64,000 nucleotides of DNA from Corynebacterium atrinae (GCF_030408455.1 NZ_CP046977.1:806001-870000); one strand, 5' to 3'; positions 26,155-35,072 are shown, numbered from the stretch's first letter. Notes: generated by a model from the sequence alone, not told the origin. A program made the numbers and translations.

Positions 26155-26743
26155 CCTGCCAGTCGCCCAAGGCGCCTTCCAGTGCCCCGAGGGTGGCGTC
26201 GATGAGCGGCCAGCGCTGGTCCTCCGGGCAGCCGGATTCCTGCCAGCGTCGGGCGACCCGATCAAGGAATCCGACCCACCCCCATAGTGCCCATTCGTGG
26301 CGGGCGAAGTCCCCGATACCGAGCATGGCCCGTAACAGCGCCACGAACTCCGCGCGGGCCTCGTCGCGTACTTCGCGGGTGATGGGCGGTTCGCCGGGTC
26401 CGGCGACGAGGGAGGGATTGGCGGCGATGGCGTCAAGGTGTGCGAGCAGGAGTGCCTGAATCCGGTCGCGGGTGCTCGATCCGTCGGGGAGAGATTCGAT
26501 GGCCTGGCGGTGTGCTGCGGCCAGGCGCGTGGTCGCGTCCTGGACCAGGGCGGCGTGCAACCCGGCCTTGGAGGAGAAGTAGTGAAAGACCAGGGCCTGG
26601 GAGCTTCCCGATGCCGCCGCGATGTCGGGCACGGAGGCGTCGGGGTAGTCGTGGTCGCGGAACGCCTTGCGGGCGGCGTCGAGGATGACGAGGCGTCGCT
26701 CGGACGTGCTCAGGCGTTTTCGGGTGCTCACGCTTGTCAGCAT
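26141..26743 (-). CDS. TetR-family regulator
   Basis: 200 residues; an N-terminal helix-turn-helix (about 14-60) reads ILDAARKAFRDHDYPDASVPDIAAASGSS QALVFHYFSSKAG in the usual TetR arrangement. The C-terminal ligand domain (TitR/AcrR-like, with WALWGWVGFLDRVA) has no assigned ligand. It is divergent from a GH13 hydrolase with only 61 bases between, containing a palindrome and an 8-bp inverted repeat, so it likely represses that gene and itself. Start at ATG 26743 with no clear ribosome site; GTG 26731 is an alternative. Confidence 0.85.
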   Translation of the reverse strand: MLTSVSTRKRLSTSERRLVILDAARKAFRDHDYPDASVPDIAAASGSSQALVFHYFSSKAGLHAALVQDATTRLAAAHRQAIESLPDGSSTRDRIQALLLAHLDAIAANPSLVAGPGEPPITREVRDEARAEFVALLRAMLGIGDFARHEWALWGWVGFLDRVARRWQESGCPEDQRWPLIDATLGALEGALGDWQVNGQ

Positions 26744-26752
26744 ATACGCTAT

Positions 26753-26799
26753 TGAGTTAGAGTCAGTAACTAGTTATTGATCCACACTCAATAGGAGTC
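26753..26799. promoter_or_regulatory. candidate TetR operator between divergent tetR and GH13 genes
   Basis: A perfect 10-bp palindrome TAACTAGTTA (26767-26776) lies inside the 61-base divergent region, framed by CTATTGAG (about 26748-26755) and CTCAATAG (about 26787-26794), an 8-bp perfect inverted repeat. Either could be bound by the adjacent TetR protein. Confidence 0.5.
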
Positions 26800-26804
26800 C
26801 GTTC

Positions 26805-28001
26805 ATGTCCCTGCTCGACCACGCCGTCATCTGGCATCTTTACCCCCTCGGCGCCACCGGGGCACCCTTCCGGGACTTCGACCCAAACGAGACCACCCAC
26901 CGGCTCCCGCAGCTGACCGGCTGGCTGGATTACGCCGTTGAACTGGGATGCGACACTTTGTTGTTTGCGCCCATCTTTAAATCCGTCTCGCATGGGTATG
27001 ACACCCTCGACCACTTCCAGATCGATCCTCGCCTGGGCGATGACGCCGACTTTGACCACTTCATGGCTGCCTGCCGCGAACGCGGCGTCAGCCTGCTTCT
27101 CGACGGCGTGTTCAACCACGTCGCCGCCACCCATCCGCTGGTCAGTGGTGGCGGTCCCGTCAAGCGTGATGAACACGGCCAGCCGGTCGGCTGGGAGGGG
27201 CACGGCGACCTCGTCGAACTCGACCATTCCGATCCCCGGGCGGTGGACCTCGTCGTCGACGTCATGGAGTATTGGCTCGGGCGCGGAATCGCCGGTTGGC
27301 GCCTCGACGTCGCCTATGCCGTGCCGACGTCATTCTGGGCTGAGGTGACCGACCGCGTGCGGAAGAACTACCCGGATGCCGTCTTCCTTGGTGAGATCAT
27401 CCACGGCGACTACCTCGACCTCATCCACAACGGCCACTTGGACACCGTCACCCAATACGAACTGTGGAAGGCCACCTGGTCCTCCATCAAGGAGGTGAAC
27501 TTCTGGGAGTTGAATCATGCCTTAGGCCGCCACGCCGAGTTCGTCCGCGGCGGATTCATGCAGACCTTCGTGGGCAACCATGACGTCGATCGCATCGCCA
27601 GCGTCGTCGGCGATGCTGGAGCAGCCGTGGCCGCCACCCTCCTGTTTACCCTGCCCGGCGTGCCGAGCATCTACTACGGCGACGAACAAGCCTTCCGTGG
27701 CGAAAAGGGCACCGGGTTTTCCACCGACGACGCCCTGCGACCCCCGCTGCCCGCTTCCCCAGATGACCTGGCGCCGCAAGGCCGCTGGATGTTCGATCTC
27801 TACCGCCAGCTCATCGGGATGCGCCGCCGCCACCCGTGGCTGACCACCGCCACAGTGGAGGTGGTGGACAAGAGCAACGAGGCGTTGTCCTACCGGGTGA
27901 GCAAGGGCGGACACAGCTGCGAGGTCTCCCTCACGCTCGAACCCACCGCCACAGCGACAGTACGCTTTGACGATGGGGAGTCGGCTGATCTGAGCTGGTA
28001 A
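26805..28001 (+). CDS. GH13 alpha-amylase-family glycoside hydrolase
   Basis: 398 residues, AGGAG eight bases before ATG 26805. Standard GH13 (beta/alpha)8 elements: HGYDTLDHFQIDPRLG, LLLDGVFNHVA (region I), GWRLDVAYAVP (region II, nucleophile Asp), FLGEIIHGDY (region III, acid Glu) and TFVGNHDVDRI (region IV, Asp). There is no signal peptide, so the enzyme is cytoplasmic and acts on short imported or intracellular oligosaccharides such as maltodextrin or trehalose-type sugars. Subfamily is not determinable by eye. Single gene behind a TetR-controlled divergent promoter. Confidence 0.9.
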   Translation: MSLLDHAVIWHLYPLGATGAPFRDFDPNETTHRLPQLTGWLDYAVELGCDTLLFAPIFKSVSHGYDTLDHFQIDPRLGDDADFDHFMAACRERGVSLLLDGVFNHVAATHPLVSGGGPVKRDEHGQPVGWEGHGDLVELDHSDPRAVDLVVDVMEYWLGRGIAGWRLDVAYAVPTSFWAEVTDRVRKNYPDAVFLGEIIHGDYLDLIHNGHLDTVTQYELWKATWSSIKEVNFWELNHALGRHAEFVRGGFMQTFVGNHDVDRIASVVGDAGAAVAATLLFTLPGVPSIYYGDEQAFRGEKGTGFSTDDALRPPLPASPDDLAPQGRWMFDLYRQLIGMRRRHPWLTTATVEVVDKSNEALSYRVSKGGHSCEVSLTLEPTATATVRFDDGESADLSW

Positions 28002-28011
28002 ACCTCGAGCT

Positions 28012-29391
28012 TTAGCGGGTAGAAGCAGGCTCCAGCGGGGTCGGCTCGGCGACGATCTTGACGTCAGCCGGGGAGCGGGGGATGAGTGCCGTGCACACCG
28101 CGCCGACGAGGGCGGCGCCGGCAAAGAGCCAGAACGACGTCGTGGCGCCGAAGCCAGCCCCGATGATGAGGCCGCCGATGGCGGGGCCGAAGATGCCGCC
28201 GAGGCGTCCGAAACCAGCACACCAGGCCACGCCCGCTGCACGGGCAGCGGTGCCGAAGTAGTTCGAGGTCAGGCCGTAGGTAAGTACCTGCGTGCCCAGC
28301 ACGCCGACGCCGGCGAGGGCGATGAGCGGGTACATCGGGGCGACGGTATCAAACACCGGCAGGATCGCTAGGGAAATCGCGGCCAAGGCAAAGGTGGAGG
28401 TAATGACCGTCTTGGCCCCGATGCGATCGGCGAAGCGGGCGGCAATGAGTCCACCGACGACGGCGCCGCCGTTGAGGGCGAGCAGCGAATAGAGCGAGTC
28501 GTGCTGGGAGGCGCCATTCGCCTGCATGATCTTCGGCAGCCACGTGTTCAGCCCGTAGGTGGAGAGCAAGCCGATGAAGGACATCGCGCCGATGAGGATG
28601 GTGCCCGGCAGGTAGGAGCGGGAGAAGATGCCAGCAAAGCCGGTCTTTTCCAGATCACGCTCGGCGGTGGTGCGCTCGACGGAGGCGTCGGCAGCTGCGG
28701 TGTCGGCGACGATGAACTGCTCCTCGGGGAGGCCGTGGCGGGCGCAGACGGCGTGAGCGTCGGCGCGGCGGCCACGGGAGACGAGCCAGCGCGGGGATTC
28801 CGGAAGGGCGACGTAGGCCAGGGGCAGGAGGAAGAGGATGGGGGTGGCGCCGATCATGAATAGTCCACGCCAGCCGATGGTGTCTTCGAGGAGCAGGGCC
28901 AGGATCGAGGCCATCACACCGCCCGCGGGGACGCCGGAGTAGACGATCGCGTTGAAAAGGTTTTTGCGGTTGGCGGGAGCGAACTCGGCGATGATGGCTC
29001 CGCCGGTGGCGACGATCATGCCGACGCCGAGGCCGGTGATAAAGCGCAGGAAGCCGAACATCGCGATGGAGTTGGCCAAGGCGGTCAGGCCCATGCCCAC
29101 GGAGAACCACACGATGGCCGTGAGCATCACTTTGCGGCGTCCCAAGCGGTCGCCGACGGCGCCGGCTGAGAGGGCACCGATCATGACGCCGACCATGGCG
29201 TAAGAGCCGAGGGTTCCGGCCACGGCCGGGCTGAGCGCGCCGATGTGGCTCGGGTCTTCGAGGAGGGTGGAGAGGACGGCGCCGTAGATGACGAGGTCGT
29301 AGCCGTCGAAGAGAATCGAGATTCCGACGACCGCGAGCACGAGGTACACCGTGCGGCGGTGGGCGGGTGACGCCCAAGTGGTGGTGTTCAT
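28012..29391 (-). CDS. MFS transporter, aromatic acid:H+ symporter family
   Basis: 459 residues, 12 membrane segments. The signatures LFDGYDLVIYGAVLSTL in TM1 (the AAHS DGYD/E motif), GDRLGRRKVM after TM2, and a mid-loop PESPRWLVSRGRRADA are those of aromatic acid symporters such as PcaK, BenK and GenK. It would import hydroxylated aromatic acids, for example gentisate or protocatechuate, in the cytoplasmic membrane. It is monocistronic; a strong inverted repeat is located in its 5' region. The exact substrate is not shown. Confidence 0.9.
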   Translation of the reverse strand: MNTTTWASPAHRRTVYLVLAVVGISILFDGYDLVIYGAVLSTLLEDPSHIGALSPAVAGTLGSYAMVGVMIGALSAGAVGDRLGRRKVMLTAIVWFSVGMGLTALANSIAMFGFLRFITGLGVGMIVATGGAIIAEFAPANRKNLFNAIVYSGVPAGGVMASILALLLEDTIGWRGLFMIGATPILFLLPLAYVALPESPRWLVSRGRRADAHAVCARHGLPEEQFIVADTAAADASVERTTAERDLEKTGFAGIFSRSYLPGTILIGAMSFIGLLSTYGLNTWLPKIMQANGASQHDSLYSLLALNGGAVVGGLIAARFADRIGAKTVITSTFALAAISLAILPVFDTVAPMYPLIALAGVGVLGTQVLTYGLTSNYFGTAARAAGVAWCAGFGRLGGIFGPAIGGLIIGAGFGATTSFWLFAGAALVGAVCTALIPRSPADVKIVAEPTPLEPASTR

Positions 29392-29424
29392 AGTGATTAG
29401 CCCTTCACAGCTTCAAGTGATTTA

Positions 29425-29455
29425 ACGGATAATCACATTCAAGAGTGTTATCCGT
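29425..29455 (-). promoter_or_regulatory. inverted-repeat operator upstream of the aromatic acid transporter
   Basis: ACGGATAA (29425-29432) and TTATCCGT (29448-29455) form a perfect 8-bp inverted repeat, centres about 23 bases apart, 34 bases upstream of the start codon; flanking TCAC and GTG extend it imperfectly. This spacing fits a dimeric regulator; none is encoded next door. Confidence 0.6.
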
Positions 29456-29504
29456 CACATGAAACTAGGGGAATCCCTATAGAACGTTCAGGGGGTCAGG
29501 TGCG

Positions 29505-29891
29505 TCAGTCCTCGGCGGACTCAGCGCCTTCCGCGCGCCCTTCGGCGAGCTGGGTGCGCGCAACCCGCAACCACTCAGGCTGGTCTGCAAGCAGGGCCTT
29601 AATCTCGGCGGTAGTCAACGGCTTGTCCAGGTCATTGCGCTTGAGCGCGGCGATGGTGATGCCGAGCTTCTGAGCCACCATCGGGCGCGGGTGCGGGCCG
29701 GTGCGGCGCAGGTCGGCGAGCCACTCCGGCGGGTTTTCCAGGAGCTGCTTCAGTTCGACGTGGGTGACCGCGTTGTTCTGGAATTCCTCTGGAGTGGCGG
29801 GCAGATAGATGCCCAGCTTCTTGGCAGCGGTCTGCGGCTTCATCGCAATACCGGACGGCTGACGTGCAGAATCTTCATTCACACGCCCCAC
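29505..29891 (-). CDS. DUF5997 family protein
   Basis: 128 residues from GTG 29891 (or 119 from GTG 29864-region alternatives; GTG 29882 is also in frame). Short repeats of the type EWLADLRRTGPHPRPMVAQKLGI and EWLRVARTQLAEG, with KLGIYLPATPEEFQNNAV, identify DUF5997, a small helical actinobacterial protein of unknown role. The gene is divergent from a LysR-substrate-domain protein, the conserved partner. On the minus strand TAATGCT lies a few bases before the first GTG, so the message may be leaderless. Confidence 0.8.
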   Translation of the reverse strand: MGRVNEDSARQPSGIAMKPQTAAKKLGIYLPATPEEFQNNAVTHVELKQLLENPPEWLADLRRTGPHPRPMVAQKLGITIAALKRNDLDKPLTTAEIKALLADQPEWLRVARTQLAEGRAEGAESAED

Positions 29892-29906
29892 GGTAGCATT
29901 ACCCCC

Positions 29907-30572
29907 ATGCTGACCTTAAGCTTCGTCACCGGCACCGAGCCCGGAAAGTGGTTTGCGCGCTTCCGCGAGCGCACCAGCCACGGCGAACTTCGCACCCTCG
30001 ATTCGGATGATCCCCTCACCGAGCTTATCGACGCCCGCGTCTCCCTCGCCCTCGTCCGCCTCCCGGACGTCCGCCTGGAGGCGGAAGGCGAAGCCTTCCA
30101 CATGGTCACGCTCTACGACGAGGCCCCCGGCATCGCCCTGCCCAAGGACAGCGAACTGACTTTGCTGGATTCTCTGACCCAGGAGGATATCTCCGGGGAG
30201 ATCCTCAACTACTCCGGTGCGGAGGTAGCGAAGGTGCGCGAAGGTCTGCAAGTGGTGGCCGCCAACGTCGGCGTGCTCATCGCCCCGCGCCCACTGATCA
30301 AAGTCCTCTCGCGCAAGCAGATCGAACACCGCGACTACCGTGGCCCGGGCGTGTCCCCGACCTCGATTGCCCTGGTATGGCGCAAAGACGACGACAACGA
30401 GGCGATCCAGGATTTTGTCGGCATCGCCAAAGGTCGCACCGCCAATTCCTCCCGTCAGGCCACACCGAAGCGCAGTGCTCGGGAGAAGACCTTAGCCAAG
30501 CAACAACGGCGTGGGCAGCAGCCCGCCAAGAAGAAGGCGCCCACCCGCGGTGGGCGACGCGGGCGTCGATAA
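29907..30572 (+). CDS. LysR substrate-binding-domain protein lacking an HTH, with basic tail
   Basis: 221 residues from ATG 29907. The body is the periplasmic-binding-like fold seen in LysR C-terminal domains (MLTLSFVTGTEPGKWFARF, LTELIDARVSLALVRLP, DEAPGIALPKDSELT), but no helix-turn-helix precedes it. The last 45 residues are very basic with KKKAPTRGGRRGRR, suggesting DNA or RNA contact by a disordered tail. TAGCAT lies eight bases before the ATG, indicating a leaderless transcript. It pairs divergently with DUF5997, a conserved neighbourhood in corynebacteria. Regulatory function is inferred only. Confidence 0.8.
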   Translation: MLTLSFVTGTEPGKWFARFRERTSHGELRTLDSDDPLTELIDARVSLALVRLPDVRLEAEGEAFHMVTLYDEAPGIALPKDSELTLLDSLTQEDISGEILNYSGAEVAKVREGLQVVAANVGVLIAPRPLIKVLSRKQIEHRDYRGPGVSPTSIALVWRKDDDNEAIQDFVGIAKGRTANSSRQATPKRSAREKTLAKQQRRGQQPAKKKAPTRGGRRGRR

Positions 30573-30710
30573 GCGGTGATAAGTAACGTCACCAAAACTT
30601 CATCTTCCACCCATGTAATTTCCACTTGGGGCGGCTAATCTGGGGTCAACCGGGCAGCTGAGAGCTCGGCGGAAAGTGCCATTAGCCAGGCGATGGGGAG
30701 AACGACAACG

Positions 30711-32063
30711 ATGTTTGATTCGACCACCACAACCGACTACCTGAACGACGATCAGCTCGACCGCCACACGTCAACGGCCACCCGCACCTACGTCATCGAC
30801 ACCTCCGTGTTGTTGTCTGACCCGTGGGCGCTGCGCAAGTTCGCGGAGCACCAGGTCGTGCTCCCCGTCGTTGTCATCACCGAGCTGGAAGCCAAGCGCC
30901 ACCACCCCGAACTCGGATGGTTCGCCCGTCAGGCGCTGCGCATGTTGGAGGACCTGCGTTCTACCTACGAGCGCCTGGACCAGCCCGTTCCCATCAACGT
31001 CGATGGCGGCACGCTGCGCGTCGAGCTCAACCACCAAGATCAATCCGGCCTTCCGGCCGCCTTCCGCGGTACCGAAGGCGATCATCGCATCCTCGCTTGC
31101 GCCCTTAACCTGCAGCTCGAGGGGCATGACACGACGCTGGTGACCAAGGATGTGCCGCTGCGCGTCAAGGCCGGTGCGGTGGGGCTGGCGGCGGATGAAT
31201 ACCACGCGCAGGACGTCGTGTTCACCGGCTACACCGGCATGGAGACCATTCACACCACCGCCGAGACCATTGACGCGCTCTACCGGGATGGCTCTGTCTA
31301 CGTCGACGGGGCGGAAGAACTGCCGGTGCACTGCGGCGTGACGCTGATTAGCAACACCCAGTCCGCCCTTGGACGGGTCTGCGCCGATGGCTCCGTGCGG
31401 CTCGTGCGGGGTGACATTCAGGCCTTCGGCCTCCAGGGGCGTTCGGCTGAGCAACGCGTCGCCCTTGACCTTGTGCTGGACAATTCAGTGGGCATTGTGT
31501 CCATCGGCGGCCGGGCTGGAACCGGCAAGTCGGCGCTCGCCCTGTGCGCCGGGTTGGAAGCTGTCCTCGAGCGCAACGAGCATCGCCGGATCGTCGTCTT
31601 CCGCCCGCTCTACGCCGTCGGCGGGCAGAACCTCGGCTACCTGCCAGGTTCGGAAACAGAGAAGATGAACCCCTGGGCGCAGGCGGTGTTCGACACCCTC
31701 GACGGGCTGGTCTCGGACAACGTGATGGAAGAAATCCAGGCCCGCGATCTCATCGAAGTCCTCCCGCTTACCCACATTCGCGGCCGCAGCCTGCACGACT
31801 CCTTCGTCATCGTGGACGAGGCCCAATCGCTGGAACGCAACGTGCTGCTGACAGTACTGTCGCGCCTGGGCCGTGGCTCGCGCGTCGTGCTCACCCACGA
31901 CGTGGCGCAGCGCGACAACCTGCGTGTCGGACGTCATGATGGGGTACAGGCGGTCATCGAGAAGCTCAAGGATCACGAACTCTTCGCCCACATCACGCTG
32001 CAGCGATCCGAACGCTCAGCCATCGCCGAGTTGGTCACCGACCTCCTCGAAGACAACCACTAA
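30711..32063 (+). CDS. phoH2: PhoH2-type PIN-PhoH protein
   Basis: 450 residues from ATG 30711 (GGGGAGA upstream; ATG 30693 is an alternative). N-terminal PIN ribonuclease domain (about 25-165): [35 protein letters not shown] and [12 protein letters not shown] carry the acidic cluster. C-terminal PhoH ATPase (about 215-445): [19 protein letters not shown] (Walker A), [14 protein letters not shown] (Walker B). Mycobacterial PhoH2 unwinds and cleaves RNA in a sequence-specific way. In other actinobacteria it is linked to a PhoAT antitoxin; none is evident upstream here. Confidence 0.93.
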   Translation: MFDSTTTTDYLNDDQLDRHTSTATRTYVIDTSVLLSDPWALRKFAEHQVVLPVVVITELEAKRHHPELGWFARQALRMLEDLRSTYERLDQPVPINVDGGTLRVELNHQDQSGLPAAFRGTEGDHRILACALNLQLEGHDTTLVTKDVPLRVKAGAVGLAADEYHAQDVVFTGYTGMETIHTTAETIDALYRDGSVYVDGAEELPVHCGVTLISNTQSALGRVCADGSVRLVRGDIQAFGLQGRSAEQRVALDLVLDNSVGIVSIGGRAGTGKSALALCAGLEAVLERNEHRRIVVFRPLYAVGGQNLGYLPGSETEKMNPWAQAVFDTLDGLVSDNVMEEIQARDLIEVLPLTHIRGRSLHDSFVIVDEAQSLERNVLLTVLSRLGRGSRVVLTHDVAQRDNLRVGRHDGVQAVIEKLKDHELFAHITLQRSERSAIAELVTDLLEDNH

Positions 32064-32112
32064 TCACGGCCCCGTTTGCGGGCCACGTGGACCCTAGGAG
32101 ACAATCGCGGGC

Positions 32113-32640
32113 ATGGCTGAAGCGACCTTCACTCTGCGTCCTATTCGTCCGGAGGATTACCTCCAAGTCCGTGCGATCTATGAAATGGGCCTTGAATCAG
32201 GGCACGCAACTTACGAAACTAAGGCTCCCACCTGGGAGGAATTCAGCCGCATCAAGATGATGGAAACCGTCTTCGTGGCCGTGGACATCGATGACCCGGA
32301 CAAACTCCTCGGCTGGGTCGCCGCGGCCCCGGTCTCTTCCCGCTCGGTCTTCCACGGCGTGGTGGAAAACTCCATTTACATCCACCCCGATGCCGCTGGC
32401 CGGGGCGTGGCCGGCGCACTGCTGGACAAGCTCATCGAGACCTGCCAGCAACTGCACAAGTGGGGTATTCATGCTTGGGTCTTCCCGGAAAACGAAGGAT
32501 CCGCGGGACTGCACAAGTCTCGCGGATTCCAAAAAGTGGGCACCTTCCACCACATGGCGAAGATGACCTACGGCGAGCTCGCAGGTCAGTGGCGCGACAC
32601 CGACGTCTACGAGCTCCTATTGCCCAAGCCGGGCGAATAA
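32113..32640 (+). CDS. GNAT acetyltransferase (phosphinothricin/methionine sulfoximine acetyltransferase-like)
   Basis: 175 residues. FTLRPIRPEDYLQVRAIYEMGLESGHATYE at the N-terminus and SIYIHPDAAGRGVAGALLDKLI (acetyl-CoA pyrophosphate loop, Arg/Gly-x-Gly-x-Gly/Ala) match PAT/MddA-type N-acetyltransferases; GSAGLHKSRGFQKVGTFHHM is the shared C-terminal element. Likely detoxifies a glutamate-analogue or amino acid derivative in the cytoplasm. It follows phoH2 by 49 bases and is convergent with an MFS gene. Confidence 0.85.
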   Translation: MAEATFTLRPIRPEDYLQVRAIYEMGLESGHATYETKAPTWEEFSRIKMMETVFVAVDIDDPDKLLGWVAAAPVSSRSVFHGVVENSIYIHPDAAGRGVAGALLDKLIETCQQLHKWGIHAWVFPENEGSAGLHKSRGFQKVGTFHHMAKMTYGELAGQWRDTDVYELLLPKPGE

Positions 32641-32649
32641 GGCCGTCCG

Positions 32650-34197
32650 TTAGTCGATGGTGTCCTTGAGCTTTTCCTCCCGCACCGGTAGGAGCAGCAA
32701 GAACGCGAAGATCGCCAGCGGCACCATGAGCAAGAACACCGGCGCGAGGCCGTCATTGTAGGAGACGAGCACGGCCTCGCGGACGGCCGAGGGCAGTTCA
32801 TTGACCGAGGCGGGGGTCAGCGAGTTCGCCGCCCCGCCGTCGGCGCTGAACTTCTCCGCCATCTGCGCCCCAGCCGGACCCATCTCCGCGAATGCGCCGG
32901 GCAAATTCTCAGCCAGGTTGGCGTGCAAGTTGTGGATGAACATCGAGCCCACCAGCGAAGCACCCAACGAGGAGCCGATCTGGCGGAAGAAGTTATTCGT
33001 CGCCGTCGCCGTGCCCACCAGCGTGACGGGAAAAGAGTTCTGCACGATAAGCACCAACACCTGCATGACCAAGCCCAGTCCGAACCCAAAGAGGAAGAAC
33101 AGCCACCCGAGCTGAACCAGGGTTGTGTCCACCGTCAGGCGCGACATCAGGTAGAGGGCAAATGCCACGATGGACATGCCAACCAGCGGGTAGTACTTGT
33201 AGTGACCCGTCTTCGTGATGATGAAGCCGACCACCGTCGACGTGCCCACCATGCCGAGCATCATCGGGATCATCATGAGACCCGCGTCGGTCGGGGACAA
33301 CGTGTGCACCATCTGCAGGTACGTGGGCAGGTAGCCCAGCGCGCCCACCATGGACAGCCCCAAAACGGTGCCGGCGGCGGTAGTCAGCGCCATGTTTCGG
33401 TTGGCAAAAAGCGACATGGGGATGAGCGGATCGCCCACCTTGAGCTCAGTGATGACAAAAGCGATGGCTGCGCCGACGGTAAGGGCGCCGAGGCCGAGGA
33501 TCGTGGGAGAGGTCCACGCATACTGAGTTCCACCCCAGGTAGTCAAGAGGATGAGCGAGAACGTCGCCACCGCGATGAGCACGGTGCCCAGCCAGTCAAA
33601 GGTACGTGGGTTGGGCTTCGCGCTTCGCAGGTCCAGCACGATCAGTGAAACCAAGAGCGCCAGAATACCCAGCGGCAAGTTCATCCACAGCCCCCAGCGC
33701 CAGCCGGGGCCATCGGTAAACCATCCGCCAAGGACTGGCCCGAGCACCGAGCTCAGCCCGAAGACCGCACCCATGATGCCCATGTATTTGCCGCGCTCGC
33801 GGGCGGAAACCACCTCCGCGATGATTGCCTGCGACGTCACCATCATTCCGCCGGCACCAAAGCCCTGGATGGCGCGGGCCACGATGAGTAATTCCATCGA
33901 CTGCGCGGAGCCGCCCATGACCGAGCCGATAACGAACACGGTGATACCGAACAAGTAGAGCCACTTCCGGCCGACGCGATCGCCGATCTTGCCGAAGATC
34001 GGCATCGCGATGGTCATGGTGACCAGGAAGGCGGAGATGACCCAGCTCATGTGGTCAACGCCGCCGAGCTCGCCGACGATGGTGGGTAGGGCGGTCGAGA
34101 AAATCACTTGGCCCAGGGAGCTCATGAGCATTGTGGTCACGAGGGCGCCGAGGACGAGGCCAATGCGCGGAGCACGGGTTGTTGTGCTGGCTACCAT
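32650..34197 (-). CDS. MFS drug-efflux transporter, DHA2 (14-TM) family
   Basis: 515 residues from ATG 34197, with AGGAG five bases upstream; an in-frame extension to 34272 lies within tetR. About 14 membrane segments; motifs LVTTMLMSSLGQVIFSTALPTI in TM1, GKIGDRVGRKWLYL after TM2, and IQGFGAGGMMV in TM4-5 (family antiporter motif). Homologues export drugs such as tetracycline-like or QacA substrates. The start overlaps the end of the adjoining TetR gene by seven bases, so the regulator and pump form one operon. Confidence 0.93.
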   Translation of the reverse strand: MVASTTTRAPRIGLVLGALVTTMLMSSLGQVIFSTALPTIVGELGGVDHMSWVISAFLVTMTIAMPIFGKIGDRVGRKWLYLFGITVFVIGSVMGGSAQSMELLIVARAIQGFGAGGMMVTSQAIIAEVVSARERGKYMGIMGAVFGLSSVLGPVLGGWFTDGPGWRWGLWMNLPLGILALLVSLIVLDLRSAKPNPRTFDWLGTVLIAVATFSLILLTTWGGTQYAWTSPTILGLGALTVGAAIAFVITELKVGDPLIPMSLFANRNMALTTAAGTVLGLSMVGALGYLPTYLQMVHTLSPTDAGLMMIPMMLGMVGTSTVVGFIITKTGHYKYYPLVGMSIVAFALYLMSRLTVDTTLVQLGWLFFLFGFGLGLVMQVLVLIVQNSFPVTLVGTATATNNFFRQIGSSLGASLVGSMFIHNLHANLAENLPGAFAEMGPAGAQMAEKFSADGGAANSLTPASVNELPSAVREAVLVSYNDGLAPVFLLMVPLAIFAFLLLLPVREEKLKDTID

Positions 34198-34844
34198 GTC
34201 AACTCCTGAGTAAATGCGGTGATGGTGGCTCCGGCCGCCCGCAGGCGTTGGGCGCGATCGGTGGTTTGGCATGGGCGGCAGACCTGGAGCCAGACGGCCT
34301 CCCGGATGAGCCCGTTGATGATGGAGGCTTCAACCTCGATGGGTTCATCGCCCAGAATCCGGTCGCCGGGGTGGGCTTCGAGGTGTTCCACCACGAGCTG
34401 GTGCATTTTGGCGGACTGCTCCCGGAAGCGATTGAGCGACAGCAAAGCCACGGAAGGTTCAGAGGTCATGATCTGGTGTCGGCGCTCCTTGAGCGTGGCG
34501 AGGAACTCCTCGTCCGCCCCATCCTCCAGATCGGCCGCCTCGAGGTCATCGATGGTTGCCGCGACGTAGTCCAGGGCTGTGGCGACGACGTTGGCTGAAG
34601 GCTCGCTGACGAAGTCCCGGCGACGGTCATCGGACATCACGAGCCGGGGGAGACCGAGCACGGCTTCATCTTTGGATTCCATGTAATTAAAGAAACTGCG
34701 GCGGCTGATGTCAGCTTCGCGGCAAATATCGTCGATGGTGATGTTCTCAAACCCATGCTTGACGACGAGCGCGGTTGCCGCGTCTTCAATCCTGCGCCGG
34801 GTGCGTGCGCGTTTCCGCTCCCGCAGGGATCTGTCATTGTTCAC
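34191..34844 (-). CDS. TetR-family repressor of the MFS pump operon
   Basis: 217 residues from GTG 34844. N-terminal HTH: ATALVVKHGFENITIDDICREADISRRSFFNYM, then KDEAVLGLPR. The C-terminal ligand domain is unassigned. It precedes and overlaps the DHA2 pump gene, and a perfect 18-bp inverted repeat sits 15 bases upstream of the GTG, so it probably represses its own operon and is relieved by pump substrates. No Shine-Dalgarno is clear; the message may be leaderless. Confidence 0.9.
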   Translation of the reverse strand: MNNDRSLRERKRARTRRRIEDAATALVVKHGFENITIDDICREADISRRSFFNYMESKDEAVLGLPRLVMSDDRRRDFVSEPSANVVATALDYVAATIDDLEAADLEDGADEEFLATLKERRHQIMTSEPSVALLSLNRFREQSAKMHQLVVEHLEAHPGDRILGDEPIEVEASIINGLIREAVWLQVCRPCQTTDRAQRLRAAGATITAFTQELTW

Positions 34845-34858
34845 GAGCGAGAAGCCTA

Positions 34859-34902
34859 CACCCGGTGCAACTTTGCTATCAAGTGCAAAGTTGCACCGGG
34901 TG
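34859..34902 (-). promoter_or_regulatory. perfect 18-bp inverted-repeat operator of the tetR-MFS operon
   Basis: Arms 34859-34876 and 34885-34902 are exact reverse complements with an 8-base centre (TATCAAGT). On the minus strand TTGATA (-35-like) and TAGGCT (-10-like) with an 18-base spacer overlap it, placing the start of transcription near the GTG. Confidence 0.75.
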
Positions 34903-35022
34903 CCAAATTGGTGGCCGGCCTACAAAAATTCTCTAAAATGAATCATATGATCAATCGTTTTTGCAGGTCGCGGGCGATCGGCTTTTGCATTCTAGAGAAT
35001 TTATGTAGGGAAGTCGCCGAAA

Positions 35023-35054
35023 ACGCCCCCGCCAGCCGAAGCTAGCGGGGGCGT
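35023..35054. terminator. bidirectional terminator downstream of fumC
   Basis: ACGCCCCCGC (35023-35032) and GCGGGGGCGT (35045-35054) form a perfect stem around a 12-base loop, with TTT on both outer sides (TTTTCGG on the minus strand). Located 19 bases past the fumC stop. Confidence 0.85.
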
Positions 35055-35072
35055 CTTTCAAACGCGGAAAGG

